In this document: one piece after another, positions 15,216 to 20,877 of the stretch
How positions within the stretch are numbered: the stretch's first letter is position 1
How the letters are laid out: every line of letters begins with the position of its first letter
Virus record (IMG/VR): IMGVR_UViG_3300030104_000669
Span: 1 to 20,877 of that record
DNA: 20,877 nucleotides
Strand: one strand, 5' to 3'
Source: a virus
Translations under genes and position numbers: made by a program
The notes under the pieces: generated by a model
Databases searched by the model: none
What the model was told of the DNA's origin: nothing
Seen by the model: only the letters and a program-made list of their open reading frames with translations

Positions 15216-16667
15216 ATGCCACTACCAACAATTCCATCTGGAAATGTAGCTTCAGCAACAGCTTCAACTGGTTTTGAAATAGCAAACTCAGTAAGACTTG
15301 CTGGTGATGCTTATTTTAATAGAACTTGTTCAAATGCTTATTATGATGAAGTAACATTTAATTTTTGGGTTAAAAGATCAACACTTGGAACAGATCAAGG
15401 ACTTTTTGGAAGAAAAGGAACAAATTCTACTGCTCATGGAACATTTTGTCATTTTACAACTGATGACGCATTATTAATAAATTTTAGAGATAGTGGTGGA
15501 ACATCGCAATATTATATAATTACAACAAAAAAGTTTCGAGACGTCAGTGCGTGGTATAATATCCATATACGAGTTGATGGACTAGATGGCACTCAAAATG
15601 ATCGTATTCAATTATGGGTAAACGGAGTTAGAGAAACAGTTTTTGATTTATTTAGCGCACCATCAAGCACAGGCTATCAAATAGCAACTTTTTTAACAAA
15701 TGGTAGTCAAGATTTTACAGTAGGTCGAAGTTTAAGATCACAGAATGATACATTTTATAATTTTAATGGGTATATGGCAGAATTTCATTGTTGCACAGGT
15801 CAACATTATGCTTGCACAGAGTTTGGGGAGTTTGACAGCGATAGCCCAAGAATTTGGAAGCCTAAAGAAACAAGTGGTCTTTCCTATGGTAACGATGGCT
15901 TTTATCTAGACTTCGAAGATTCTGGAGACTTAGATGATGACGAAAGTGGAGAAGGACATGATTTTACTTCAAATAGTTTAGCCGCAACAGATCAGGCGGT
16001 GGACTCGCCCACTAATAATTTTTGTACTTTAAATCCTTTATTTCTTAACTCTGGATTAACTTTTAGTGAAGGAAACTTAAATGTCGTTGCTAGTGATGCA
16101 AATTATCGTCATGCTGTAAGTTCTATGGCAGTACAAAATGGGAAGTGGTACGCAGAATTTAAGGCGGTATCTGGATTTAGTGGTGTTGATAAAAATGTTG
16201 GTATTTATAGAACTGACAATGCTTATTCAGCAACAACAGGATTAGGAAATTATACTTCAGGAACTACTTGGGCTTATGGTGCTACTGGAAATGTTAGAAC
16301 TAGCAATGGCAACAATGATACTGGCGAAGCTACATTTACAGATGGAGACATCATTTCGATAGCAATGGATTTAGATAATAACAAATTATATTTCGCAAAA
16401 AATAATTCATGGATTAATTCTGGCGATCCAGAATCAGGATCAACAGGCACTGGAGCTTATGCAATAGTTGCTGGAGATTTTTATCATTTTGCAGTTACAA
16501 CAATAAGTTCTGGCGGTGCGGCTTTATGGTCTTGTAATTTTGGCTCTCCAAGCTATGCTAATTCTTCAGATGCGGCAGATGCAAATGGATATGGTGCTTT
16601 TGAATATGCACCACCTAGTGGCTACCTTGCGTTATGCACAAAAAATTTAGGAAGTGATGGAGGTTAA
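15216..16667 (+). CDS. Lectin-like fibre protein (LamG-like plus SPRY-like domains)
   Basis: This 483-aa protein has two recognisable modules. Residues about 20-200 look like a concanavalin A/LamG domain: YDEVTFNFWVKRSTLG, then WYNIHIRVDG, IQLWVNGVRE and FTVGRS. Residues about 275-445 look SPRY-like: NGKWYAEFKAVSGFSGV, VGIYRTD, DGDIISIAMDLDNNKLYFAK and an NSGDPESG loop. It ends PPSGYLALCTKNLGSDGG. Such domains bind glycans or surface protein and fit host recognition. The frame ends at TAA 16665-16667 and the next gene's ATG follows with no gap in the same frame. In remembered marine relatives a similar GYLALCT segment runs directly into the next domain, so the pair may be one split protein. 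Confidence 0.75.
   Translation: MPLPTIPSGNVASATASTGFEIANSVRLAGDAYFNRTCSNAYYDEVTFNFWVKRSTLGTDQGLFGRKGTNSTAHGTFCHFTTDDALLINFRDSGGTSQYYIITTKKFRDVSAWYNIHIRVDGLDGTQNDRIQLWVNGVRETVFDLFSAPSSTGYQIATFLTNGSQDFTVGRSLRSQNDTFYNFNGYMAEFHCCTGQHYACTEFGEFDSDSPRIWKPKETSGLSYGNDGFYLDFEDSGDLDDDESGEGHDFTSNSLAATDQAVDSPTNNFCTLNPLFLNSGLTFSEGNLNVVASDANYRHAVSSMAVQNGKWYAEFKAVSGFSGVDKNVGIYRTDNAYSATTGLGNYTSGTTWAYGATGNVRTSNGNNDTGEATFTDGDIISIAMDLDNNKLYFAKNNSWINSGDPESGSTGTGAYAIVAGDFYHFAVTTISSGGAALWSCNFGSPSYANSSDAADANGYGAFEYAPPSGYLALCTKNLGSDGG
16659..16663 (+). promoter_or_regulatory. Strong ribosome binding site inside the preceding gene's last codons
   Basis: GGAGG lies 4 nt upstream of ATG 16668 and overlaps the last codons of the lectin-like gene. 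It supports independent initiation of the repeat-bearing protein immediately after the TAA, rather than a simple sequencing error or readthrough alone. Confidence 0.6.
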
Positions 16668-17720
16668 ATGGCAGCTTATACAACAATAGACAATCCAGAA
16701 TTATATTTTCAGGTTAAGACTTATAGTGGAAATGGAAGTGCTGGTCATGCAATTACTTTAGATGGTGAAGAAGATATGCAACCTGATCTTGTCTGGCAAA
16801 AAAGAAGAAATGACACTAACTACCATGTTTTGTATGATTCTGTTAGAGGTGCAACTAAATATATATATTCAAATACAAATGGAGCTGAAAATACTAATGC
16901 AAATGGATTAACTGCATTTGGCTCTAATGGATTTACTCTTGGAAATGATGGAGACGCAAATCATAGCTCTGGAACTCATGTAGCTTGGTGCTGGAAAGCT
17001 GGAGCTGGTTCAGGTTCTGCTAATACAGATGGCGGTATAAACACAACTTCAACATCAGTAAGTCAAACTGCTGGTTTTTCAATTTCAACATGGACAGGTA
17101 CAGGTAGTAATGCTACAGTTGGACATGGATTAAATGCTGTTCCTAAACTGATTATTACAAAAGCTAGATCACATTCTTATGATTGGTACACCTATCATGC
17201 AAGTATTGGAAATACAAAAAATATTTATTTAAATTTAACTAATGCTGAAAGTGGTGCTTCAGCTAATTTTCATAACAACACCGATCCAACATCTTCAGTT
17301 TGGACTGCTGGTGGAAATATATATAATGACACTTATACTTTTGTAACTTACGCATTTGCAGAAAAACAAGGTTTCAGTAAGTTTGGCTCATACACAGGAA
17401 ATGGAAATGCTGATGGAGCATTTATTTACACAGGATTTAGACCAGCTTTTTTAATAATTAAAAAATCAAGTGCAACAGAAGATTGGGGTTTGATTGATAA
17501 TAAAAGAGATCCTAATAATGATGGAGCAAGTTCTCAATTATTTCCTAATGGATCTAATGTAGAAGATAGTTCAAATGACAGAGCAGACCTTTTAAGCAAT
17601 GGTTTTAAATTAAGAACATCAAGCGGTCAATGGAATGCTTCTGGTGCAACATATGTCTACATGGCTTTCGCAGAACAACCATTCGTAAATTCTAAAGGTG
17701 TACCAGCTAACTCAAGATAG
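16668..17720 (+). CDS. Fibre tip protein with three tandem repeat domains
   Basis: This 350-aa protein consists almost wholly of three related units of about 100 residues (15-112, 137-233 and 236-338). Each has a Y(S/T)GNG or WTGTG opening and a G-x-x-P-x-(L/F)-(V/I) strand. A K-R/K turn with Trp or Tyr and a GF- or N-rich loop follow, and each ends with a WCWKAG or FAE strand. It is the kind of domain (DUF7483-like, as I recall) seen in marine phage fibres. The first unit has YDSVRGATKYIYSN. The protein probably makes a multivalent receptor-binding surface. It is in the same frame as the upstream gene, separated only by one stop codon. Confidence 0.7.
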   Translation: MAAYTTIDNPELYFQVKTYSGNGSAGHAITLDGEEDMQPDLVWQKRRNDTNYHVLYDSVRGATKYIYSNTNGAENTNANGLTAFGSNGFTLGNDGDANHSSGTHVAWCWKAGAGSGSANTDGGINTTSTSVSQTAGFSISTWTGTGSNATVGHGLNAVPKLIITKARSHSYDWYTYHASIGNTKNIYLNLTNAESGASANFHNNTDPTSSVWTAGGNIYNDTYTFVTYAFAEKQGFSKFGSYTGNGNADGAFIYTGFRPAFLIIKKSSATEDWGLIDNKRDPNNDGASSQLFPNGSNVEDSSNDRADLLSNGFKLRTSSGQWNASGATYVYMAFAEQPFVNSKGVPANSR

Positions 17721-17728
17721 GAGAAATT

Positions 17729-18214
17729 ATGCAATTATCAAAACATTTTAAATTATCTGAATTTGAAAAGTCCTCAACTGCTACAAGGTTAGGTATAAAA
17801 AACAAAGCTGGTAGTGGGGAGATTAAAAACTTAACTGATCTTTGTTATGCAGTTCTTGAGCCTGTACGAGCAAAGTTCGACAAACCAATTATGGTGACAT
17901 CAGGCTATCGTAGTGAAGAACTTTGTGTTGCAATTAAATCGTCAAAGACAAGTCAGCACACAAAAGGACAGGCAGTAGATTTTGAAATAGCTGGTGTATC
18001 AAATTTACAGTTAGCAATTTGGATTCAAAATAACTGCGACTTTGATCAGCTGATATTAGAGTTTTGGAAAGAAGAAGAAGGAGCAAATAGTGGCTGGGTA
18101 CATTGTAGCTATAACGAGGGTAGCAACAGAAAACAAGTATTGACATTTAATGGTAAGGAATTTAAAAATGGATTACCAGAGGCTAAATGGTCTGCTGGTA
18201 AATTTGCAAACTAA
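17729..18214 (+). CDS. Endolysin, zinc-dependent M15-family peptidase
   Basis: This 161-aa single-domain protein belongs to the peptidase M15_3 group (D-Ala-D-Ala carboxypeptidase-like). It begins MQLSKHFKLSEFEKSSTATR, the usual start for the family. SGYRSEEL follows at about 58-65, and SQHTKGQAVDFEI supplies zinc ligands H77 and D84. GWVHCSY supplies H125. Glu111 in LILEFW is a candidate catalytic base. It should cleave peptide cross-links in host peptidoglycan at lysis. There is no signal peptide, so a holin is needed; two membrane proteins lie downstream. The ribosome site AGGAGAAATT precedes ATG 17729. The Cys after His125 is a variant of the common VHV/VHI. Confidence 0.9.
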   Translation: MQLSKHFKLSEFEKSSTATRLGIKNKAGSGEIKNLTDLCYAVLEPVRAKFDKPIMVTSGYRSEELCVAIKSSKTSQHTKGQAVDFEIAGVSNLQLAIWIQNNCDFDQLILEFWKEEEGANSGWVHCSYNEGSNRKQVLTFNGKEFKNGLPEAKWSAGKFAN

Positions 18215-18225
18215 TAGGAGGAAAC

Positions 18226-18309
18226 ATGCCAAGAGGACGAGGAACATACGGAAGTAAAAGAGGACGACCATCAAAAAAAAGTAAAATGAAAAAAAAGAAG
18301 AAGAAGTAA
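18226..18309 (+). CDS. 27-aa polybasic micro-protein
   Basis: This tiny ORF has a full AGGAGG ribosome site (18216-18221) 4 nt before ATG and ends TAA 18307-18309, sharing a base with the next ATG. It starts MPRGRGTYGSKRGRPSKKS and ends in six consecutive Lys. Nearly half its residues are Lys or Arg and there is no acidic residue. The strong ribosome site and neat packing say it is translated. The function is unknown: DNA or RNA binding, capsid DNA condensation and membrane activity in lysis are all possible. An in-phase A_AAA_AAG occurs at 18291-18297, so a fusion with the next ORF is conceivable. Confidence 0.65.
   Translation: MPRGRGTYGSKRGRPSKKSKMKKKKKK
18291..18297 (+). other. Candidate -1 slippery heptamer between two basic ORFs
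   Basis: The zero-frame codons AAA (18292-18294) and AAG (18295-18297) are preceded by A. A -1 shift would continue as Glu-Glu-Glu-Val into the ATG of the next ORF, giving a 93-aa protein. No stimulatory structure is evident, and Lys-rich coding alone can create the match. Confidence 0.25.
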
Positions 18310-18506
18310 TGGCTACAAAGAAACCTATATATGCTAAAGCTAGACCAAAAAGATTAGGAAAGCCAAAGTCTTTTAATAAAAAGTCTAAAGCTTATAAATC
18401 TGTAAAAAGAAAAGCAGATAAAAAGTTTGGTAAAAAGGTTTCTTTGTATAAAAATATATTTATTTCACAAGGTATTAAAAAATATAAAGCAAGAAAAAAA
18501 AAGTGA
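18309..18506 (+). CDS. 65-aa polybasic protein, unknown function
   Basis: This protein begins MATKKPIYAKARPKRLGKPK and is Lys/Arg-rich throughout, with only one acidic residue. It has aromatic Tyr/Phe residues spaced between the charges (SKAYKSVKRKADKKFGKK, then SLYKNIFISQGIKKY) and ends KARKKK. It starts in a TAATG overlap with the 27-aa gene and ends TGA 18504-18506, overlapping the next start. No domain is recognised. The composition resembles nucleic-acid-binding or histone-like tails. Because it lies between the endolysin and a membrane protein, a lysis-related or cationic membrane-active role is also possible. Confidence 0.65.
   Translation: MATKKPIYAKARPKRLGKPKSFNKKSKAYKSVKRKADKKFGKKVSLYKNIFISQGIKKYKARKKK
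18497..18503 (+). other. Candidate -1 slippery heptamer before membrane protein
   Basis: AAA (18498-18500) and AAG (18501-18503), preceded by A, are the last sense codons before TGA 18504-18506. A -1 shift would re-read base 18503 as GTG and run directly into ATG 18506, fusing all 65 basic residues plus Val to the 80-aa membrane protein. This is the same stop-adjacent geometry as the G/GT signal, but no stem or pseudoknot was found. Confidence 0.3.
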
Positions 18507-18748
18507 TGACTAAAAAGCCTAAAACAACAGGCGAACATATAGTCGCTTTATATGGACATATTACAGGAATCAAAAGAGATATATCTAATCTAAAAAGTAA
18601 TCATCTTAAACATATGCACGATGACATTGATAAGATACATGAAAAGTTAGATCAAAAATTTGGTACAATTACAAATTGGTTAATGTATGGTGTAGGTGCA
18701 GTAGCGATTCTTGTAATAGGTCAACTACTTTACATTTTATCAAATTAA
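18506..18748 (+). CDS. Single-pass membrane protein, possible holin or holin partner
   Basis: This 80-aa protein has a hydrophilic N-terminal half that is probably coiled (HDDIDKIHEKLDQKFG). A single C-terminal transmembrane segment occupies about residues 58-79 (LMYGVGAVAILVIGQLLYIL). The layout resembles XhlA-type hemolysin/holin helpers: cytoplasmic coil plus C-terminal anchor. ATG 18506 overlaps the previous stop (TGATG); a GTG start at 18503 would add one residue. It is near the endolysin, so a lysis role is likely, but no family match was checked. A second holin-like gene is at 19756. Confidence 0.55.
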   Translation: MTKKPKTTGEHIVALYGHITGIKRDISNLKSNHLKHMHDDIDKIHEKLDQKFGTITNWLMYGVGAVAILVIGQLLYILSN

Positions 18749-18750
18749 TT

Positions 18751-18769
18751 GTACAAGTAACACTTGTAT
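18751..18769 (+). promoter_or_regulatory. Inverted repeat touching the metallophosphoesterase start codon
   Basis: TACAAGT (18752-18758) pairs perfectly with ACTTGTA (18762-18768) around a 3-nt AAC loop, and a G-U pair could extend it to 18751/18769. The A of ATG 18768 lies in the stem, and no Shine-Dalgarno sequence is visible upstream. It could be an RNA hairpin that limits initiation or a DNA operator. Confidence 0.45.
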
Positions 18770-19469
18770 GAGTCATAAAAAAATCTTAGTTATTAGTGAT
18801 ATGCACTTGCCATATCAACATCGTGATTCGATAACTTTTTTAAAAGAAATAAAAAAAGAATTTAAACCTGATTTTGTTGTCAACATAGGTGATCTTTTAG
18901 ATTTTCACGCAATTAATATGCACACACACGATCCTGATTTATATTCTGCTGGACACGAGTTAGACAAATCAAAAGAATATATAAAACAATTAGAGGATAT
19001 ATTTCCAGAAGTAACAGAAGTTGACTCAAATCATAGCAGTTTAGTTTATAGACGAGCATTAAAATTTGGAATGTCTAAACAATTTTTAAAACCCTATGGA
19101 GAATTTTTAGGAACTCGAAAGTGGAATTGGGTAGATGACTTAACACTTACAATGTCAAATGGACAAAGATGTTTTTTTACACACGGAAGAAGTGCAGATA
19201 TTTTAAAAGTATCTCAAACAATGGGTATGTCAGCAGTACAAGGACATTATCATACAAAGTTTTTAATTAGTTATTGGGCTAATCCTGATAACTTGTTTTT
19301 TGCTATGAATGTAGGTTGTTTGATCAACCAAAAAAGTATGGCTTTTAATTATGCAAAAAATTTTAAGACTAGGTTTATATTAGGTTGCGGTATTATCTTA
19401 AATGGTGTACCAAGATTGTTACCAATGGTTTTAAACGATAAAGGCGATTGGATTAAAAAAATAGTATGA
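18768..19469 (+). CDS. Calcineurin-like metallophosphoesterase
   Basis: This 233-aa protein carries the metal-binding motifs of the superfamily. They are D11-M-H13 in VISDMHLP, G41-D42 in VVNIGDLLDF, N88-H89 in VDSNHSS, H139 in FFTHGRS, and G159-H160-Y-H162 in VQGHYHTK. The common GNHE is SNHS here, as in some phage members. It would hydrolyse phosphoesters with two metal ions; the substrate (nucleic acid end, nucleotide or phosphopeptide) cannot be told. It has no ribosome site and its start touches a hairpin. It overlaps the next gene by ATGA. A phosphoesterase among lysis genes is unusual for a minimal phage and may belong to nucleotide or DNA metabolism with DUF3310. Confidence 0.8.
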   Translation: MSHKKILVISDMHLPYQHRDSITFLKEIKKEFKPDFVVNIGDLLDFHAINMHTHDPDLYSAGHELDKSKEYIKQLEDIFPEVTEVDSNHSSLVYRRALKFGMSKQFLKPYGEFLGTRKWNWVDDLTLTMSNGQRCFFTHGRSADILKVSQTMGMSAVQGHYHTKFLISYWANPDNLFFAMNVGCLINQKSMAFNYAKNFKTRFILGCGIILNGVPRLLPMVLNDKGDWIKKIV

Positions 19470-19753
19470 CAAAGTCTAATAAGCTAAAAAATACCCTTTT
19501 AAAGAGCCATAGAGGCACACAGAACGAAGATTCGGCATTTTCCGAGCAAGTGGGTGGTGATTGGTATAAAAAGCTTAAATTGCAACCTTTGGACTATTGC
19601 ATGGATAATAATTTTAATGCTTGTCAAACAAAAGTGATAAAATACATATCAAGATATAATTTAAAGCATAAAAATAAAACAGATCAGTTAAAAGATTTAG
19701 AAAAAGCTAAGCATGTTATAGATATGCTTAAAGAAAAAATACAGGAAAAGTAA
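19466..19753 (+). CDS. DUF3310-like small protein
   Basis: This 95-aa protein contains GDWYKKLKLQPLDYCMDN, then TKVIKYISRYNLKHKN and LKDLEKAKHVIDML. This order (short Tyr motif, PxDY helix, VIKYxxRY helix, LxDLxKAxxxxxxL helix) is that of DUF3310. The domain is also found in T7 gp1.7, a nucleotide kinase. The usual starting His-Tyr is altered to Asp-Trp-Tyr. The N-terminal 28 residues are extra and basic. It is coupled by ATGA to the metallophosphoesterase, which suggests a shared nucleotide-related job, but activity is not proven. Confidence 0.65.
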   Translation: MTKSNKLKNTLLKSHRGTQNEDSAFSEQVGGDWYKKLKLQPLDYCMDNNFNACQTKVIKYISRYNLKHKNKTDQLKDLEKAKHVIDMLKEKIQEK

Positions 19754-19755
19754 TT

Positions 19756-20133
19756 ATGTGGTTGAATTTATTAAGTTTAGGTGTAAAGACAGGTGCAAGA
19801 ATTTACCAAAATAAACAAAGAACTAAACAGTTGATGTCAGATGCTCAGATGCACCATGCAGAGCAAATGGCGAAAGGTGAGATTGAATATAAAGCGAAAG
19901 TTATTGAGAGCAATGATAATGGTTGGAAAGATGAATTTGTCCTTATTCTCGTATCTTTGCCTATTCTTTTATTGGGTTGGTCTGTTTTTTCTGACGATCC
20001 TACGATTCGTGATAGAATAGATTTGTTCTTTGAGTATTTTAAAAATCTACCTTATTGGTATCAAGCAATTTTTATTGGTGTAGTATCTGCAATCTATGGA
20101 CTTAAAGGTGCTGACATTATGAGAAAGAAATAG
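19756..20133 (+). CDS. Putative holin (GTA holin-like membrane protein)
   Basis: This 125-aa protein has an N-terminal amphipathic region and a charged middle (QMHHAEQMAKGEIEYKAKVI). Two transmembrane segments follow: residues about 61-77 (FVLILVSLPILLLGWSVF) and 101-117 (WYQAIFIGVVSAIYGL). The pair GWKDEFVLILVSLP and NLPYWYQAIFIGVV resembles the GTA-type holin family (W-K-D-E before the first segment, P-x-WY before the last). Holins oligomerise in the inner membrane to let the endolysin reach peptidoglycan. It lies 2 kb from the endolysin. This is the better holin candidate of the two membrane proteins. A weak third N-terminal segment (LNLLSLGV) may also associate with the membrane. Confidence 0.65.
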   Translation: MWLNLLSLGVKTGARIYQNKQRTKQLMSDAQMHHAEQMAKGEIEYKAKVIESNDNGWKDEFVLILVSLPILLLGWSVFSDDPTIRDRIDLFFEYFKNLPYWYQAIFIGVVSAIYGLKGADIMRKK

Positions 20134-20145
20134 TAATATGCCTAC

Positions 20146-20382
20146 ATGGGCATTGACGCAGTTATTACAGAATTAGAACTACAATTAGAATCAAAGTATA
20201 GTCCTTATGGACATTTTATAGCTTTAAGATTTATTGACACCTATCCTACATTTCCAAAAATAAATAATACAATAAATGAAATTTCAAAATATGAAGATGT
20301 AATAGTTGTTAACTATAATTATACTTACGAAGTAATTAAGGAAAGTACTGACATCAAAGGACTTGATGTAGTTAAACATTAG
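20146..20382 (+). CDS. Small protein at the end of the plus-strand cluster, unknown
   Basis: This 78-aa protein starts MGIDAVITELELQLESKYSP and has a helix-strand-helix character. YPTFPKINNTINEISKYED, then VIVVNYNYTYEVI, suggest a small alpha/beta fold. No domain is recognised. ATG 20146 is the first start in frame after the preceding gene and has little ribosome site; a 12-codon ORF in another frame (20138-20176) overlaps the start. It is the last gene before the hairpin at 20386. The coding call rests on length, strand context and lack of another frame. Confidence 0.5.
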   Translation: MGIDAVITELELQLESKYSPYGHFIALRFIDTYPTFPKINNTINEISKYEDVIVVNYNYTYEVIKESTDIKGLDVVKH

Positions 20383-20385
20383 AAA

Positions 20386-20405
20386 TGTGGGGATTGCTCC
20401 CCACA
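20386..20405. terminator. Convergent-gene hairpin, likely bidirectional terminator
   Basis: TGTGGGGA (20386-20393) pairs perfectly with TCCCCACA (20398-20405) around a TTGC loop. It lies in the 30-nt gap between the last plus-strand gene and the end of the minus-strand gene. On the minus strand the stem is followed by TTTCTAATGTTT, a modest U-rich tail; on the plus strand it is followed by CACACTATTAATTTGG. Confidence 0.65.
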
Positions 20406-20412
20406 CACACTA

Positions 20413-20805
20413 TTAATTTGGTTTCCAATTAGTCAACTTATCAATAGCTAATTGGTTAATAGATTTTTGTTTTAAGCTATCACAATAACTATGAGCATTT
20501 TTAGCTTCAATCTTCATGTAAAGATGTAGCTTTTTTCTACGAGAAAGTTCTTTTTTAACTTCCTTATATCTCTCATCATTAGTTGCTTTAACTTTAGCTT
20601 GTGCAACAGATATAGATTCATTTATCTGCTTTTCACTTACAACAAAATCAAAGACTTCTTGAACTTGATCTTTAGCCTCGTCATATTCTATTTCTGCATC
20701 AATACTTCTTTTATCTAAAGTATCTATGTAGATAAGAATTTTATTAGGGTCAAATTCAGTTGGTCTTAACTTGATGTAATTGGGTAATGAATCTTTTTCT
20801 GCCAT
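20413..20805 (-). CDS. Minus-strand phage protein, unknown function
   Basis: This 130-aa protein starts MAEKDSLPNYIKLRPTEFDP and is followed by long, highly charged helices (EIEYDEAKDQVQEVF, KVKATNDERYKEVKKELSRR). It ends SINQLAIDKLTNWKPN. The middle is likely coiled coil or helical bundle. No catalytic motif or membrane segment is seen. Its ATG overlaps the stop of the upstream minus-strand gene (TAATG), so it is the last gene of an opposing operon, probably the early or replication cluster. Function is not recognised. Confidence 0.7.
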   Translation of the reverse strand: MAEKDSLPNYIKLRPTEFDPNKILIYIDTLDKRSIDAEIEYDEAKDQVQEVFDFVVSEKQINESISVAQAKVKATNDERYKEVKKELSRRKKLHLYMKIEAKNAHSYCDSLKQKSINQLAIDKLTNWKPN

Positions 20806-20877
20806 TACTTATAATCGTTCTGACTTAACTGTTGCTCGTATTCATCAGGATTGAAGTCCGACTTTCCCCATTCCTTT
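20805..20877 (-). CDS. C-terminal end of a minus-strand gene (partial)
   Basis: Reading from the right edge on the minus strand, 23 in-frame codons end at TAA (20807-20805), which overlaps the next ATG. The visible end is KEWGKSDFNPDEYEQQLSQN then DYK. The acidic, flexible tail is compatible with many small proteins, including single-strand DNA-binding ones, but there is too little to classify. It shows that the opposing cluster continues beyond the window. Confidence 0.55.
   Translation of the reverse strand, partial: KEWGKSDFNPDEYEQQLSQNDYK

Noticed and set aside
20138-20176. A 12-codon ORF with ATG just upstream of the 20146 gene
   Set aside because: It could be a leader peptide, but it has no clear ribosome site of its own, no regulatory motif, and overlaps the next start in another frame; it is too short to support.
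1-20877. CRISPR array, tRNA genes, integrase or insertion sequence
   Set aside because: No regular spaced repeats, cloverleaf-like segments, recombinase or transposase motifs were seen on either strand.

Overview
The window looks like the late (virion and lysis) half of a tailed double-stranded DNA phage with a long, flexible, siphovirus-like tail. It is very AT-rich and Lys/Asn/Ile-heavy, with tightly packed genes that often share ATGA or TAATG overlaps. Protein style (capsid, LamG/SPRY and repeat-bearing fibres, tiny Lys-rich ORFs) recalls uncultured marine phages of streamlined alphaproteobacteria such as SAR11/Pelagibacter. That host guess is inference from composition and remembered family resemblance, not from a search. 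I see no integrase, tRNA, CRISPR array or attachment site.

Layout. 1-4227: end of the large terminase, SPP1-type portal, MuF-like minor head protein, coiled-coil scaffold and HK97-fold major capsid, followed by a perfect GC-rich hairpin. 4279-5977: a small Lys-rich protein, a 33-aa membrane protein, then head-tail adaptor, tail-completion and tail-terminator proteins. 5991-7271: two tiny ORFs, the tail tube, and the G/GT tail-assembly chaperones with a -1 frameshift signal. 7277-13550: tape measure, distal tail proteins and a large J-like tip protein. 13568-17720: receptor-binding fibre cassette. 17729-20382: lysis and accessory genes: M15 peptidase endolysin, tiny polybasic proteins, two membrane proteins that could be holins, a metallophosphoesterase and a DUF3310-type protein. 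At about 20.4 kb a hairpin separates these from genes on the minus strand, of which one complete and one partial gene are visible.

The genes form one assembly line: terminase and portal package DNA into a scaffolded capsid; adaptor, completion and terminator proteins join it to a tube whose length is set by the 615-aa tape measure (roughly 90 nm at about 1.5 angstrom per residue); chaperones G and GT load the tape measure; the tip protein and fibres contact the host; the lysis genes release progeny.

The most striking non-obvious signal is at 7092-7138: an A_AAA_AAG slippery heptamer directly before the G stop codon, followed 5 nt later by sequence able to form a perfect H-type pseudoknot (two 7-bp stems), leading into a T reading frame with no start codon of its own. 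The same heptamer occurs in phase at three other gene junctions (4455, 18291, 18497), each with the next gene in the -1 frame. Those three may be chance in Lys-rich tails but deserve testing. Also notable are a fibre reading frame split by one TAA with an immediate ATG, a hairpin touching the metallophosphoesterase start codon, and several unclassified micro-proteins.
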